Origin: JBGQOG01 sp052113705
GTDB taxonomy: Bacteria; Pseudomonadota; Alphaproteobacteria; Rhodobacterales; Rhodobacteraceae
NCBI RefSeq assembly: GCF_052113705.1
Contig: NZ_JBGQOG010000022.1
Span: forward strand, 1 to 60,026
Reading direction: 5' to 3'
Length of the DNA stretch: 60,026 nt
This document shows positions 9,674 to 18,729 of the stretch, piece after piece. A program made the translations under genes and the position numbers. The first letter of the stretch is position 1, and every line of letters starts with the position of its first letter. The notes under the pieces were generated by a model. The model saw nothing but the letters and a program-made list of their open reading frames with translations. It was not told where the DNA came from and did not search any database.

Positions 9674-9854
9674 TCTCGTGCTCCGTCTCTCACTCAGGGC
9701 CCGCCGCATGCGCGCGGCTACCGGATGGCGTCACCGCCCCCGTTCGTCCGGCGGCGATGGTTTCACCATTCCGCCCCGGATTAAAGAGGATGCGCCCCGC
9801 CATCAATGAAAATTCCACGCTGCAACATGTCCGTGATCCGGCGCGCAGGGCCGC

Positions 9855-10943
9855 TCAGGCTCCGCGCCCGCAAATCTGATCCACCGCCATCTGCTGCGCT
9901 GCGGTCTCCGCCGCATCCAACCGGCCCATGCGGAAGCTCGCCACCCATGTCGCCCCCGGGTCCAGCAGCGGCACCGTGCCCGCTGCCGCCTCGGCACGAT
10001 AGCCGCGCTGGCCCGAGGTGGTCGGCTCGGCCATCGCCAGCGCCTGCAGATCCGGCGAGCGCGAGATCCAGCGCAGCGCCTTCGGGCATTGCTCGGGCCG
10101 GTGCGCGAACCAATCCGCGCTGCCATCCGGATGCACCTGCATCGAATGCGCCCAACCGGCGCTGTCGGCGCGGTAATCGATCTGGAACACCACCTCGGGA
10201 TCGTAGCTGCGCCCCGCCTCCAGCAGGTGATGCGCCGACGGATCTTCCTGCATCTCTTTCAACAGGCTGCTGAACTCTGGCTTCACCGTCAGATGCGAGG
10301 GGACCTCGGCCCGCACCCGCACCGCCTCGGGGGTGTAGGGCGCGGAATAGACCAGACGTCCGCCATCAACGGGGCGAAAATTCGGATGCGCGAGATACAT
10401 GAAGGGCATCGGCGCGCCGCCCAGATTGGTGACGCGCATCCCCACCTCGAAAACCGGCGCTCCGGCGGTCAGCGTCACATAGGGTTCGGCGCGGTAATGC
10501 GCTTTATAGGCCCGCTGGAACAAGGTGGCCGACCGCAGCGTGATCTGCGGCGCGTCACCCGCAAGGTCAATCTCCAGCCAGGCCTGCTGCATCGGCGCCA
10601 TCGGCAATTCACCATGCAGCGCATGGTCATCCTCGGGGCCGGGCGCCGAGGTGCCGGTCAGCCCGCAGTGAAAGAAGAACGCGCCGAACCCGTCCAACAG
10701 CCGCTCTGACGGCACCGGTTGCCGGGTCATGCCCTGCATGCCGATGTCCAGCCCGTCGACAACGGGTTCCCAGATCTGCTGGCCCCGGAACGGCAGCGCC
10801 ACCAGCGAAACCCGCGGCGTGATCAGCCGCAGCCCGGCGATGCCGCTGGGATAGCGGAACGCCACGGCGGACATCCGCGGATGTTCAAAGAGCACAAACG
10901 GCTCTGTCCCGAACATGCTCTCTGAGAGATTGACCTTCATCAT
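9855..10943 (-). CDS. DUF4432-family protein (aldose 1-epimerase-like)
   Basis: A 362-residue cytoplasmic protein that fits the DUF4432 family of galactose-mutarotase-like beta-sandwich proteins. Visible family features are a substrate-facing stretch LPFRGQQIW (~50), FGAFFFHCGL (~95), HGELPMAP (~115), the motif LAHPNFRP and a C-terminal RMGRLDAAE. Such proteins probably bind or epimerise a sugar; no substrate is established. Start: tandem ATGs at 10943 and 10940 after GGCGGA; a longer frame extends to 11249 but its N-terminal ~100 residues look non-coding. The flanking region upstream could hold remnants of an upstream sugar-utilisation gene. Confidence 0.75.
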   Translation of the reverse strand: MMKVNLSESMFGTEPFVLFEHPRMSAVAFRYPSGIAGLRLITPRVSLVALPFRGQQIWEPVVDGLDIGMQGMTRQPVPSERLLDGFGAFFFHCGLTGTSAPGPEDDHALHGELPMAPMQQAWLEIDLAGDAPQITLRSATLFQRAYKAHYRAEPYVTLTAGAPVFEVGMRVTNLGGAPMPFMYLAHPNFRPVDGGRLVYSAPYTPEAVRVRAEVPSHLTVKPEFSSLLKEMQEDPSAHHLLEAGRSYDPEVVFQIDYRADSAGWAHSMQVHPDGSADWFAHRPEQCPKALRWISRSPDLQALAMAEPTTSGQRGYRAEAAAGTVPLLDPGATWVASFRMGRLDAAETAAQQMAVDQICGRGA

Positions 10944-11423
10944 TCCGCCGTCCCCTTCTCCGCCGCGCCCTGTTCTCCAGGGCGTCACCCTGCGCCTCGA
11001 TTGCCACACCGGCCGCGGCCCCCAACAGGGGCGATCCGCGCGCCAGAGGTTTGGCCAGCCCATCGGCATTGCCGGGCAAAACGGCCAGTCCGGGCGAGCA
11101 TGCCAAGGTGGCACAGCGGCGTCGCCTGCCCCCTTTTGACCACGGCCGCGCCATTTCGCAATCCACAACTGTTGCCGCAAGAGAGGATCTCTCCCCACAC
11201 GCAGGGCCAGACCGCGCCGGGGCAGAGCCGTGGTGGTGGCCGCCGTCATCTGGTGGCTTTTGAACTAAATCGCCGCGGGAAATAGGGGGCATCTGCGGCG
11301 TCTCCGCCAGACCTAAAGGCTTTCTTTACGCGGAAATGGTTCTTTGATCGGAGCAAGGTCGTGGGGGCTTTGCGGCATCCGCGCAGAAAAGCGCGGCACA
11401 CTCCTGTTCAAGGAATATTCAAA
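10944..11423. other. Intergenic region, no gene recognised
   Basis: This 480-base gap separates the minus-strand DUF4432 gene from a plus-strand exported protein. Short minus-strand frames contain the phrase GSPLLGAAAGVA, which faintly recalls the C-terminus of FGGY sugar kinases, but no frame has enough family features to call a pseudogene. The last ~120 bases are less GC-rich and should hold the promoter for the gene at 11424. Confidence 0.45.
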
Positions 11424-11954
11424 ATGACACGGTTTTCGCACCGTGGACCGCGCCTGTGGAGGGCAGCGCGCGGCGTCCATATGCTATTGATGAACCTGGC
11501 TTTGGCGGCCGGGATACTGGCCATGGGGATGGTCACGCCCGATCTGGCCTCGGCCGCGCAGCTTCAGCGCGCCGGGAAGGGTGTCTTTCGGGTCTCAAAA
11601 GATCCCGGCGGCAGCGTTGCCGAGCGGGTGGCCGAGATCAACCGCCTGCGCGCGCAGGGGGCGCGTGTCGAGATTGCCGGTGGCTGCTGGTCTTCCTGCA
11701 CGATGTATCTGGGCCTGCCCAATACCTGCGTCACGCGTGCCGCGGTCTTGGGTTTTCACGGGCCGAGTTCGGCCATGTATGGCATTGGACTGCCCTCGGC
11801 CGAGTTTGAGCGCTCGTCAAAGCAGATGGCCAGCTATTATCCCGAGCCCATTCGCAGCTGGTTCTTGCGCGAAGGGCGGATGATTACCGTTGGTTTCACG
11901 AAATTCTCGGGCCGGGATCTGATCAGGATGGGCGTGCGTGAATGCAGCACCTAA
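11424..11954 (+). CDS. Exported ClpP-fold-like protein (COG3904-like)
   Basis: A 176-residue protein with a long basic N-region and signal peptide (residues 1-~44, cleavage after ASA). The mature part reads like the small periplasmic ClpP/crotonase-like proteins of alphaproteobacteria: a glycine-rich strand followed by SVAERVAEINRLR, then a GGCWSSCTMYLGL block where a serine nucleophile would sit, and VLGFHGPSS. Two or three cysteines in the mature domain could form a disulphide. Whether it is an active protease is unknown. The ATG at 11424 has AAGGA nine bases upstream; an earlier frame start lacks a ribosome binding site. It has no operon partner. Confidence 0.6.
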   Translation: MTRFSHRGPRLWRAARGVHMLLMNLALAAGILAMGMVTPDLASAAQLQRAGKGVFRVSKDPGGSVAERVAEINRLRAQGARVEIAGGCWSSCTMYLGLPNTCVTRAAVLGFHGPSSAMYGIGLPSAEFERSSKQMASYYPEPIRSWFLREGRMITVGFTKFSGRDLIRMGVRECST

Positions 11955-12118
11955 GACCATACCCTGCGGGAGATGCGTCCTGAGGCCGATCAATCAGGCT
12001 GATCCGGCACGGTGACAAGCGGGGCCCAAGGCACTGGCGCGGCAGGAAGGCTGACGCGCCCTGTGCTCCGGCCCCGCCAGGGTCACCGCCGCCAGACAGA
12101 AACCGGCTCAGCAAACGG

Positions 12119-12150
12119 AAAAGGGGCCACTCTTTCGAGCAGCCCCTTTG
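12119..12150 (-). terminator. Terminator of the small exported protein gene
   Basis: On the minus strand the arms AAAGGGGC and GCCCCTTT enclose a loop of about 14 bases and are followed by TTT; 20 bases after the stop codon at 12170. Confidence 0.7.
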
Positions 12151-12169
12151 CGCAATTCTGAACCGTAAC

Positions 12170-12589
12170 TCAGCTGCTGCTGGCGGCCGTTGCAGTGCCG
12201 GCATCAATGCTGCCTGCGCCGCCATTGGCGACCGTGTTTGCCGCGGTCTGCAGCGAGGCACGCTGGGCGGCATCGGTCGACGCGCCGGCGATACCGCTCA
12301 GGCTGGCGCTCACCACCGACGAAAGCGCCGGATTGACGGCGGCAGCCGCGATCAGGTCTGCGGAAACAGCACCCAGCGCCGTGTTGATCTGCGCGGCGGT
12401 GAAGCCCAGACGCTTTGCACGAGCGACCGCAGCTGCGATAACTGCCGTGCAATCCGACGCGGAGCAGGTTGCCACCAGCGACGCGATATCCAGAGCCGGA
12501 CCCGTGGGCGCCGCTTGAGCGAAGACTGCGCCCGGCACCGCGATTGCTGCCGACATTGCCGTCGCCAAAACCAGATTTTTAATGGACAT
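12170..12589 (-). CDS. Small exported Ala-rich protein, unknown function
   Basis: A 139-residue protein with a clean signal peptide (MSIKNLVLATAMSAAIAVPG, cleavage after VFA). The mature part is about 40% Ala, contains two close cysteines (CSASDC) and runs of Ala/Ser/Thr, and ends in ATAASSS. It may be an envelope or secreted protein, but no family was recognised. The ATG at 12589 is chosen for GAGGTG five bases upstream; an upstream TTG/ATG extension would add a charged leader. Monocistronic, with an AT-rich upstream region that probably carries its promoter. Confidence 0.7.
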   Translation of the reverse strand: MSIKNLVLATAMSAAIAVPGAVFAQAAPTGPALDIASLVATCSASDCTAVIAAAVARAKRLGFTAAQINTALGAVSADLIAAAAVNPALSSVVSASLSGIAGASTDAAQRASLQTAANTVANGGAGSIDAGTATAASSS

Positions 12590-13278
12590 GTGAACACCTC
12601 TGATACCAATTTTTTTCAAACTAGCAGAAAACGCATGCCACCAGAAGCACCAAAACGGCAGAAAGTATTGTCAAATTAACTTTTCTGCGCCTGCACAATC
12701 GCCCCTGTCCTAAATGCCTGTACTCTTGGGAAAATTTCGGCGCCGCTTTGTTTTCTTTCTGCCCTAATTTGTTGCAAACATGAACATAGTTGCGATCAGC
12801 CCCTGCGAATCACCCGGTGCTGCAGCGCCCCTATCGCGGGCCCGGGCGCTTGCGGCGAAGAAAACCCCGGCTCCGGCCACCACAGATCGCCATCCCGGTG
12901 AATCACTTTGCGCGACGCGACGTGAGGGCGGGCGGGGGATACGCAATGCCATGCGGCCTGTCCCGGATCCGTCGGCAGCGTCCGGCTTCGCCAAAGTAGC
13001 TGAGCCGCCGGAGGGAGGCCATGACCGGACACGGCCCGCCGCACCTGCCCCCGCGCACAACCGCCCCGGCACCGCGGCAACCGCCGGACATGGCCGCTGT
13101 CGCCAAACGGCTGCAGCTTTGGCAAAATTTTGCAGAAATCGCAAAAACTTCACGCCACAGTAGGTGTTTGTGCCGATTATTTAGGAGGATCTCCCTTGAA
13201 ACGCCCTAGGTTTGACTGGACCTTTTGCACGAGACCCCGCTAAAGCACAGCCGAAACGACCCGAGTCAGGAGACCCCC
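12590..13278. other. Long intergenic region ahead of the exopolysaccharide operon
   Basis: Bases 12600-12790 are clearly AT-richer than the surroundings and lie upstream of two divergent transcription units, so promoters and regulator sites are likely here. Bases 12800-13150 are GC-rich but no frame looks coding. At 13182-13187 an excellent ribosome binding site (TAGGAGGA) precedes TTG at 13196, which opens a 15-codon frame ending at TAA 13241-13243, possibly a leader peptide or a chance match. Confidence 0.5.
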
Positions 13279-13959
13279 TTGCGTTCCAAGACAGCTCTTC
13301 TCCCCGCGACCATCGGGGGCATCGGTCTCTTCGTGCTGGCCTTTGGGGCGGCACAGGTTTTCGGGCCGGACTATGCATTGGTGTTGTTCGACCGCAAGCA
13401 ACCAAGCGCGCAGCTGCAACAAATGCAATCGGCGCCACCGGCGCTGCCCGGCAGCGGCCGCAGCCGCAAGGCCCTGCTGGACGATTGCAGCACGCTGCTG
13501 CCCAGCATTTATCTGTCGCTGTTTCCCGCCTCTCTCCAGGAGAAAATCTATCAGGATTGCGCAGGCTACGCGGCGACAACGCTGGCCGACACGCCCACCT
13601 CCGGCCAGGCCTGGGCGGTGACCGCGCTGATTGCCGCCGCCCGGAACCAAACGGCGGAATTTGAGCGCGCCTATGTCCTGTCGCAGCGCGCCTCCCCGGC
13701 AGAGGGCTGGATCAGCGAGCGGCGCTTTGCAATCCTGGCCAATACGCCGCAAAGCGTCACGCCCCCGATCACGGCGAGCTTCACCGAAGACGTCAAGGTG
13801 CTGCTCGCAGCGCCCGACACGCGCAAGATGGTGGCGACCGCCTATAACCGCCTCCCCAACCTCCGGCCCGCGATTACCGATGCGGTGTCGCAGGCGACCG
13901 ATGTCGCCCAGCGTGCCTTTCTCAATGAGGTCAAGAAAACAGGGCCGATGATCCAATGA
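13279..13959 (+). CDS. Membrane-anchored protein of the exopolysaccharide operon
   Basis: A 226-residue protein with one N-terminal membrane helix (ATIGGIGLFVLAFGAAQVFG) and a periplasmic part of mostly helices, with two cysteines near residues 70 and 95. No family was recognised. The start is taken as TTG at 13279, with CAGGAG six bases upstream; a TTG at 13225 in the same frame has no such site. Its stop overlaps the ATG of the O-antigen ligase-like gene (ATGA), so it is translationally coupled to polysaccharide polymerisation. Such small partners may help the polymerase/ligase, but that is inference from position only. Confidence 0.7.
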   Translation: MRSKTALLPATIGGIGLFVLAFGAAQVFGPDYALVLFDRKQPSAQLQQMQSAPPALPGSGRSRKALLDDCSTLLPSIYLSLFPASLQEKIYQDCAGYAATTLADTPTSGQAWAVTALIAAARNQTAEFERAYVLSQRASPAEGWISERRFAILANTPQSVTPPITASFTEDVKVLLAAPDTRKMVATAYNRLPNLRPAITDAVSQATDVAQRAFLNEVKKTGPMIQ

Positions 13960-15584
13960 ACAAACCTGACGCCTCTGCCTCTGCCGCCTCCGCGCCGCCC
14001 GCATCCTCTCCTCTCCCGCGGGCGGATGGCGCCACAGGAGCATCGCCGATCAGCTTCGCCGTGCAGCCCGCCTTGAATGGCCTGCACAAAGGCTCGGCGC
14101 CGGCAAACCGGCCCTTGCGGCGCGCGCACGGCATTCTGGCGGTACTGCTGACCGCCATTGTCTTGCTGGCCCCGCTGCCCGTGGGCAGCAACCGGGCAGC
14201 GGCCTGGATGCTTTGGGCGATGATCCTCTTTGGCGCGGGTGGCATCGCGCTGATCGCGATGACCTGGCTGAGCGGTGACAAGCCCCTGCGCATGTGGCGC
14301 TTTTTGCCCTTGGTGACGCCGGTGCTCGTCGTGCTCGGCTGGGGCCTGTTCCAGATCCTGCCGATCGCGGCCTATCTGCCCGGCTTCCTGCAGGCACAAC
14401 CGCTCAGGGGTGTCCTCGATCCTGCCACGCTCAGCCTTGCGCCCCGTTCGACGCTGATCGCCCTGCTGCGGATCTTCAGCTCGGTGGTGTTCTTCATGCT
14501 GATGCTGGAGGTTTCGGGCCGGCTGGAGCGCGCCCGGGCCATTGGCTGGGCCCTGTATTTCGGCGTGGTGATCCATGCGCTTTGGGGGATTGTTGCGCTG
14601 AAATTCATGGGGGATACCTATTTCTGGGGCACAAAATCCGCCTATATCGGCTCGGCGACGGGCACCTTCATCAACCGCAATTCCTATGCGACTTTCCTTG
14701 GTATGGGGGCCGTTCTCGGCATGGCGCTGATCATGGAGCTGGCGCGGCGGCCCCGCATGCGCCACCCCGACGGCGTGCGCCTCACCTCGCCCGAGAGCCT
14801 GACCCTGGCAACGCTCTGGGTCAGCCTTGCGCTGGTGCTGATCACCGTGTTTTCGACGCAATCGCGGATGGGTCTTGCTGTCTGCATGCTGGGCATGTTT
14901 CTGGTGTGGTTCCTGTCGCCGCGCGCCGAAAGCCTGCCGCAGGCCGCATCCCGCCCGAAGCGGCGCAAGCCACTGGCCGGAAACGGTCTGCGCCGGCTTG
15001 GCATCGGCGCCGGGATCGTTGCGCTGTTCATCATCGCCCTGTTCACCATCGGCGAAGCCACGCTGAACCGCGCCCTGTTCGTCGAGGCCGCAGCCGAATA
15101 CCGGTTGTCGCTCTATGCGCAGGTTCTTCAGATGATCGCCCAACGGCCGCTCACCGGCTTTGGCCTCGACGCGTTTCCCGCCGCCTATGAGCTTTATCAT
15201 CAGGCGCCGGTCTCAAGCGCCGTGTTCTGGGATTACACACATTCCAGCTATCTGATGCTCTGGGTCGAGCTTGGCCTTGTCTTTGGCACGCTGCCGATGA
15301 TTGCGGGCGCCAGAATCCTGTGGCGCCTGGCACGGCTCCTGCGGCGGCGCAAACATGATGTGGCGCTGCCCATCGCCGCTTTCGCGGGATTTGTCCTCGC
15401 CGCGCTGCATTCTCTGGTGGATTTCAGCCTTGAAATGCAGGCCAATATCTTCCTGCTGCTGGCCATGCTGGCGCTCGGCATCTCGCGCCGCGACGTGCCG
15501 CAACGCCGCATCAACAGCGAGGATGCCGCCGGGGATGACACCGCGCAACGCGGGCTGTCCCTGCCCGGCGGCCGCACCGAATGA
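13956..15584 (+). CDS. O-antigen ligase/Wzy polymerase-family membrane protein
   Basis: A 542-residue inner-membrane protein with about 11-12 hydrophobic segments and a long disordered Ala/Ser/Pro N-terminus (~55 residues). The conserved region of the Wzy_C/O-antigen ligase family is recognisable at ~225-300 (GTFINRNSYATFLGMG) and in the periplasmic loop near 385-430 (RPLTGFGLDAFPAAY, then WDYTHSSYLMLWVELG), with the His-containing THSSYL segment typical of these enzymes. It should join or polymerise polysaccharide units carried on undecaprenyl phosphate. It overlaps both neighbours by four bases. Confidence 0.85.
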   Translation: MNKPDASASAASAPPASSPLPRADGATGASPISFAVQPALNGLHKGSAPANRPLRRAHGILAVLLTAIVLLAPLPVGSNRAAAWMLWAMILFGAGGIALIAMTWLSGDKPLRMWRFLPLVTPVLVVLGWGLFQILPIAAYLPGFLQAQPLRGVLDPATLSLAPRSTLIALLRIFSSVVFFMLMLEVSGRLERARAIGWALYFGVVIHALWGIVALKFMGDTYFWGTKSAYIGSATGTFINRNSYATFLGMGAVLGMALIMELARRPRMRHPDGVRLTSPESLTLATLWVSLALVLITVFSTQSRMGLAVCMLGMFLVWFLSPRAESLPQAASRPKRRKPLAGNGLRRLGIGAGIVALFIIALFTIGEATLNRALFVEAAAEYRLSLYAQVLQMIAQRPLTGFGLDAFPAAYELYHQAPVSSAVFWDYTHSSYLMLWVELGLVFGTLPMIAGARILWRLARLLRRRKHDVALPIAAFAGFVLAALHSLVDFSLEMQANIFLLLAMLALGISRRDVPQRRINSEDAAGDDTAQRGLSLPGGRTE

Positions 15585-16459
15585 AGCTGCTGTCCTCGGC
15601 CCTGCAGCGTTTTGCCCGGCCAAAGGCCCCCGCAGCGCTGGCCCGGGGCATTCTTCTGGACAGCACGCCCGCCCGGATCTACGCCGTCGGCGACATTCAC
15701 GGCGAAGCCCGGCTTTACCGGCAGCTGGAGCAGATGATCCTCGCCGATATGGCCATGGAGGCGGCACCCGGCGCCCCTGCGGTTACCGATGCGGTGGTGA
15801 TCTTGCTCGGGGATCTGATCGACCGGGGCCCCGACAGCGCCGCGTTGATCGATCATCTGCTGGCGCCCGCACCCCGCGGCCTGCGCCGCATCGTTCTGCG
15901 CGGCAACCACGAAGACATGGCCCTGCGCTATCTCGACAATCCGACACCCGATGCGGCCTGGCTGCAGCATGGCGGCGCCGAGACCCTGGCCTCCTATGGC
16001 CTCGCCGCCGACGAGCGTCTGGGCTACGGGCTGCCGTCCCGCCAGATGCGGATGCGCCTCGATGTGCACCTGCCCGAAGATCACCGCGCCTTCCTGTCGC
16101 AGCTGCCCCATTTCGTGCAGACCCCGGAATATTACTTCTGTCACGCCGGACCCGAGCCCGATCTGGGCCTGACCGAACAGCGCCCACGCACGCTGATGTG
16201 GTCGCGCGGCTTTGCCGATGACAATCTGGCCGCCCCCGACGGTCTCGGTCAGCGTCTTGTGGTGCATGGTCACATGCCTGTGACCTCACCGGTGCTGCGC
16301 GATTGGCGCCTTAATCTTGATACAGGCGCCTGCTTTGGCGGCCCCCTGTCCGCTGCGCGCCTCATTCCCGGGCAAATGCCCCATGTTATTGCAGCGCAGC
16401 CAGGCCGCACTGTGCAGTCGCCGCATTTTAAAGTGGCACCACCAGCGCCGGACTGGTAG
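15581..16459 (+). CDS. PP2A-type metallophosphoesterase
   Basis: A 292-residue calcineurin-like phosphoesterase. The three metal-ligand motifs are present in order: GDIHG (~37), GDLIDRG (~77) and GNHED (~107), followed by a histidine in CHAGPE (~187) and a final VVHGHMP (~227). This set marks the serine/threonine-phosphatase (PrpA/ApaH) branch. It sits between the polymerase-like gene and the Wzc-type tyrosine kinase and overlaps the former by ATGA. It could dephosphorylate a component of polysaccharide export or a nucleotide, but the usual partner of a bacterial tyrosine kinase is a low-molecular-weight or PHP phosphatase, so its substrate is open. Confidence 0.85.
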   Translation: MKLLSSALQRFARPKAPAALARGILLDSTPARIYAVGDIHGEARLYRQLEQMILADMAMEAAPGAPAVTDAVVILLGDLIDRGPDSAALIDHLLAPAPRGLRRIVLRGNHEDMALRYLDNPTPDAAWLQHGGAETLASYGLAADERLGYGLPSRQMRMRLDVHLPEDHRAFLSQLPHFVQTPEYYFCHAGPEPDLGLTEQRPRTLMWSRGFADDNLAAPDGLGQRLVVHGHMPVTSPVLRDWRLNLDTGACFGGPLSAARLIPGQMPHVIAAQPGRTVQSPHFKVAPPAPDW

Positions 16460-16520
16460 TCAAAGGCATATTTTAGTCTATCAAAGCTCCGTTCGGATCA
16501 AAAAGGCAGCCAGGCGCCCC

Positions 16521-18653
16521 ATGGACACTGACACCCTAGACCTTCGCTCAATTCTTTCGCTCTTCCGGCGCCAGATCAGTCTCATTTTGATGACGACCGC
16601 CTTGATGCTTGCATTGGCCATCGGCTATCTCGCCATTGTTAAGCCGGTGTACACCGCGACCGCTCTGGTCATGGTCGACACGGCGCAGAAATCATTGGTC
16701 TTTGCCGACAACCAGAACAGTTCGGCCTCGACAGACAACGCCAAGGTCGAGAGCGAGGTCGAGATCCTCAAATCGCCCACCGTCGCGCTGGCCGTGGTCC
16801 GCGATGCCAATCTGATCAGCGATCCGGAATTCGGCCCGAAGCTGTCGACGACCGACAAGATCCGGCAGGCGCTTGGCTTTGAAACCGCCAATGACACCAA
16901 CGGCGATGCCGTGCTGCAGGGCGTGCTGGGCCGCTTCAGCAATGCCATCACCGTGCGCCGCCGCGGCCTGACCTATCTGATCGCCGCCTCTGTCGCCTCG
17001 CAGTCGCCCACCCGCGCGGCGGAGTTGGCCAATGCGCTGACCGCCGCCTATATTCAGGCGCAGGTGGATTCCAAGATCGCCGGCACCCTCGGCGCGCGCG
17101 ACAAGCTGCAAACCCAGATCACCGCGGCCAAAGAGGCGCTCTCCAATTCCGAAGATGCGATCGACACCTATATCGACCGCAATCTGGAGCGGATCGAGAA
17201 AGACAGCGGCCGCACCGACATTGCAGAAATGCGCAAATCGCTGGAAAGCCTTGAATCCGAAAAGCTGAGCGCCGAAGTGAAAGCCGCAGAATCGCGCAGC
17301 GCGATGGAGCGGCAGGACTGGGCCTCGCTCGCGCAGAGCCTGGGCGATCAGGGCCTGGCAGAGCTGCAATCGCAGCGCGACAGTCTGGAAAAGCGTCTGG
17401 CCGGTACCGCCAGCGGCTCGGCCGACGAGGTAGACCTGCGCACGGCGCTGGCCAAGCTGCAGGATCAGCAAGAGGCGCAGGCGCAGGCCGCCATCGCCTC
17501 GGTCACCGGCCAGGCCTCGGCACTCGACGGCAATGCCCGCGATCTGCGCAGCCAGATCCGCGACACCCTGCTGACCGGTCAGATCTCGTCGCAATTCGTG
17601 ACCGAGCTCTACCAGTTGCAGCAAGAAGGCAGTGTCGCCCGCAACCAATATCAGGAACTCCTGTCGCGCATGCGCGAGCTGGAGACCCAGGCGGCGGTGC
17701 AGCTGGCCGATGCGCGGGTGGTTTCCCCCGCCCTGCCGCCGAATGCTGCCTCGTTCCCGAACAAGAAACTGGTGCTGGTGATGGCGCTGGTCGGCGGTCT
17801 GGGTCTCGGGGTGGGTCTGGCCTTCCTGAACGATTATTTCGTCGGCGGCATCACGTCGGAAAGCCAGCTGCGCGACATCCTGCGCGCCCGCGTGGCCACC
17901 GCCGTGCCGCTTCTGGCGCTCAAGCCCGAGACCGAACTGTCGATTGCCGACAACGTGGTGACGGCACCGCTCTCGCCCTATGCCGAGGCGATCCGGCGCC
18001 TGCGGGCCTCGCTGGAGATCGAATTGCGCAAAGTCCCGCGCGAGCGGGATGAGGCGGGGCATGTTCTGGGGCAAACCGTCGTGGTGACCTCCTCGATCCC
18101 GGCCGAGGGCAAAAGCACCACCGCGCTGGCGCTGGCACGCGCCTTCAGCCTGTCGGACCGCAGCGTCATCATCATCGACGCCGATCTGCGCAAACCCACG
18201 GTGCACAAGCTGACGGGCCTGTCGCCCGCCAAGGGGCTGATCGATTATCTCAGCGATCCGCACAGCGAAGCGATGAGCGAAACCCTCGTGCTGCGCGATC
18301 CGCTGACCGCGGTGTCGCTGATCCCGGGTGCCGGCCGCGCACATAAGGAAACCGACCAGCTGCTCGGCTCCGACATCTTCGCACAGCTGGTGCGGGTCGC
18401 CCGGCAAAGCTTTGACATCGTGGTGATTGATACGCCGCCAGTGCTGCCGGTGGTCGACACCCGCTATCTGGCGGGCTTTGGCGATGCGGTGGTGATGGTC
18501 GTGCGCTTCGGCATGACCGGCCAGAGCGATCTGCGCTCTTCGGTGCAAACCCTCAGCGAAGTCATCCGCCCGGGAGTTGAGCTGCAGACCGTGCTGAACC
18601 ACCAGCCGAAATCGGGCAACAGCTATCGCTACAACAGCTATTACGAAGCCTGA
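16521..18653 (+). CDS. Wzc-type polysaccharide co-polymerase/BY tyrosine autokinase
   Basis: A 710-residue inner-membrane protein that controls chain length and export of exopolysaccharide. Order of domains: Wzz region with TM1 at ~20-43, periplasmic coiled coil ~190-400, TM2 at ~416-437, then the cytoplasmic BY-kinase domain. The kinase has Walker A (SSIPAEGKST, ~524), Walker A' (IIIDADLRKP, ~551) and Walker B (VVIDTPPV, ~634). The tail is a short tyrosine cluster (SYRYNSYYEA), the expected autophosphorylation site. Start: ATG at 16521, 61 bases after the phosphoesterase stop; no strong ribosome binding site is visible. No outer-membrane Wza-type exporter or glycosyltransferase is next to it, so the locus is incomplete here. 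Confidence 0.92.
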   Translation: MDTDTLDLRSILSLFRRQISLILMTTALMLALAIGYLAIVKPVYTATALVMVDTAQKSLVFADNQNSSASTDNAKVESEVEILKSPTVALAVVRDANLISDPEFGPKLSTTDKIRQALGFETANDTNGDAVLQGVLGRFSNAITVRRRGLTYLIAASVASQSPTRAAELANALTAAYIQAQVDSKIAGTLGARDKLQTQITAAKEALSNSEDAIDTYIDRNLERIEKDSGRTDIAEMRKSLESLESEKLSAEVKAAESRSAMERQDWASLAQSLGDQGLAELQSQRDSLEKRLAGTASGSADEVDLRTALAKLQDQQEAQAQAAIASVTGQASALDGNARDLRSQIRDTLLTGQISSQFVTELYQLQQEGSVARNQYQELLSRMRELETQAAVQLADARVVSPALPPNAASFPNKKLVLVMALVGGLGLGVGLAFLNDYFVGGITSESQLRDILRARVATAVPLLALKPETELSIADNVVTAPLSPYAEAIRRLRASLEIELRKVPRERDEAGHVLGQTVVVTSSIPAEGKSTTALALARAFSLSDRSVIIIDADLRKPTVHKLTGLSPAKGLIDYLSDPHSEAMSETLVLRDPLTAVSLIPGAGRAHKETDQLLGSDIFAQLVRVARQSFDIVVIDTPPVLPVVDTRYLAGFGDAVVMVVRFGMTGQSDLRSSVQTLSEVIRPGVELQTVLNHQPKSGNSYRYNSYYEA

Positions 18654-18671
18654 CCGCGGTTTCACAGCTCT

Positions 18672-18713
18672 CCGGCCGTCCCCCTTCGCCCCTGCGAAGG
18701 ATGGGGCGGCCGT
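18672..18713 (+). terminator. Terminator of the exopolysaccharide operon
   Basis: An extended hairpin: inner stem CCTTCGC/GCGAAGG, outer stem CGGCC/GGCCG with pairing CCCC/GGGG between, followed by TTTCAATTT. Confidence 0.7.
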
Positions 18714-18729
18714 TTCAATTTGACGGGTT

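Noticed and set aside
10885..11292. Possible remnant of an FGGY sugar kinase upstream of the DUF4432 gene
   Set aside because: Only a short phrase (GSPLLGAAAGVA) recalls the family; no nucleotide-binding motif or longer match is seen in any frame.
12764..13163. Overlapping frames of ~130 residues on both strands in the 12.6-13.3 kb gap
   Set aside because: Both are short, compositionally random (Arg/Ala/Pro) and lack ribosome binding sites.
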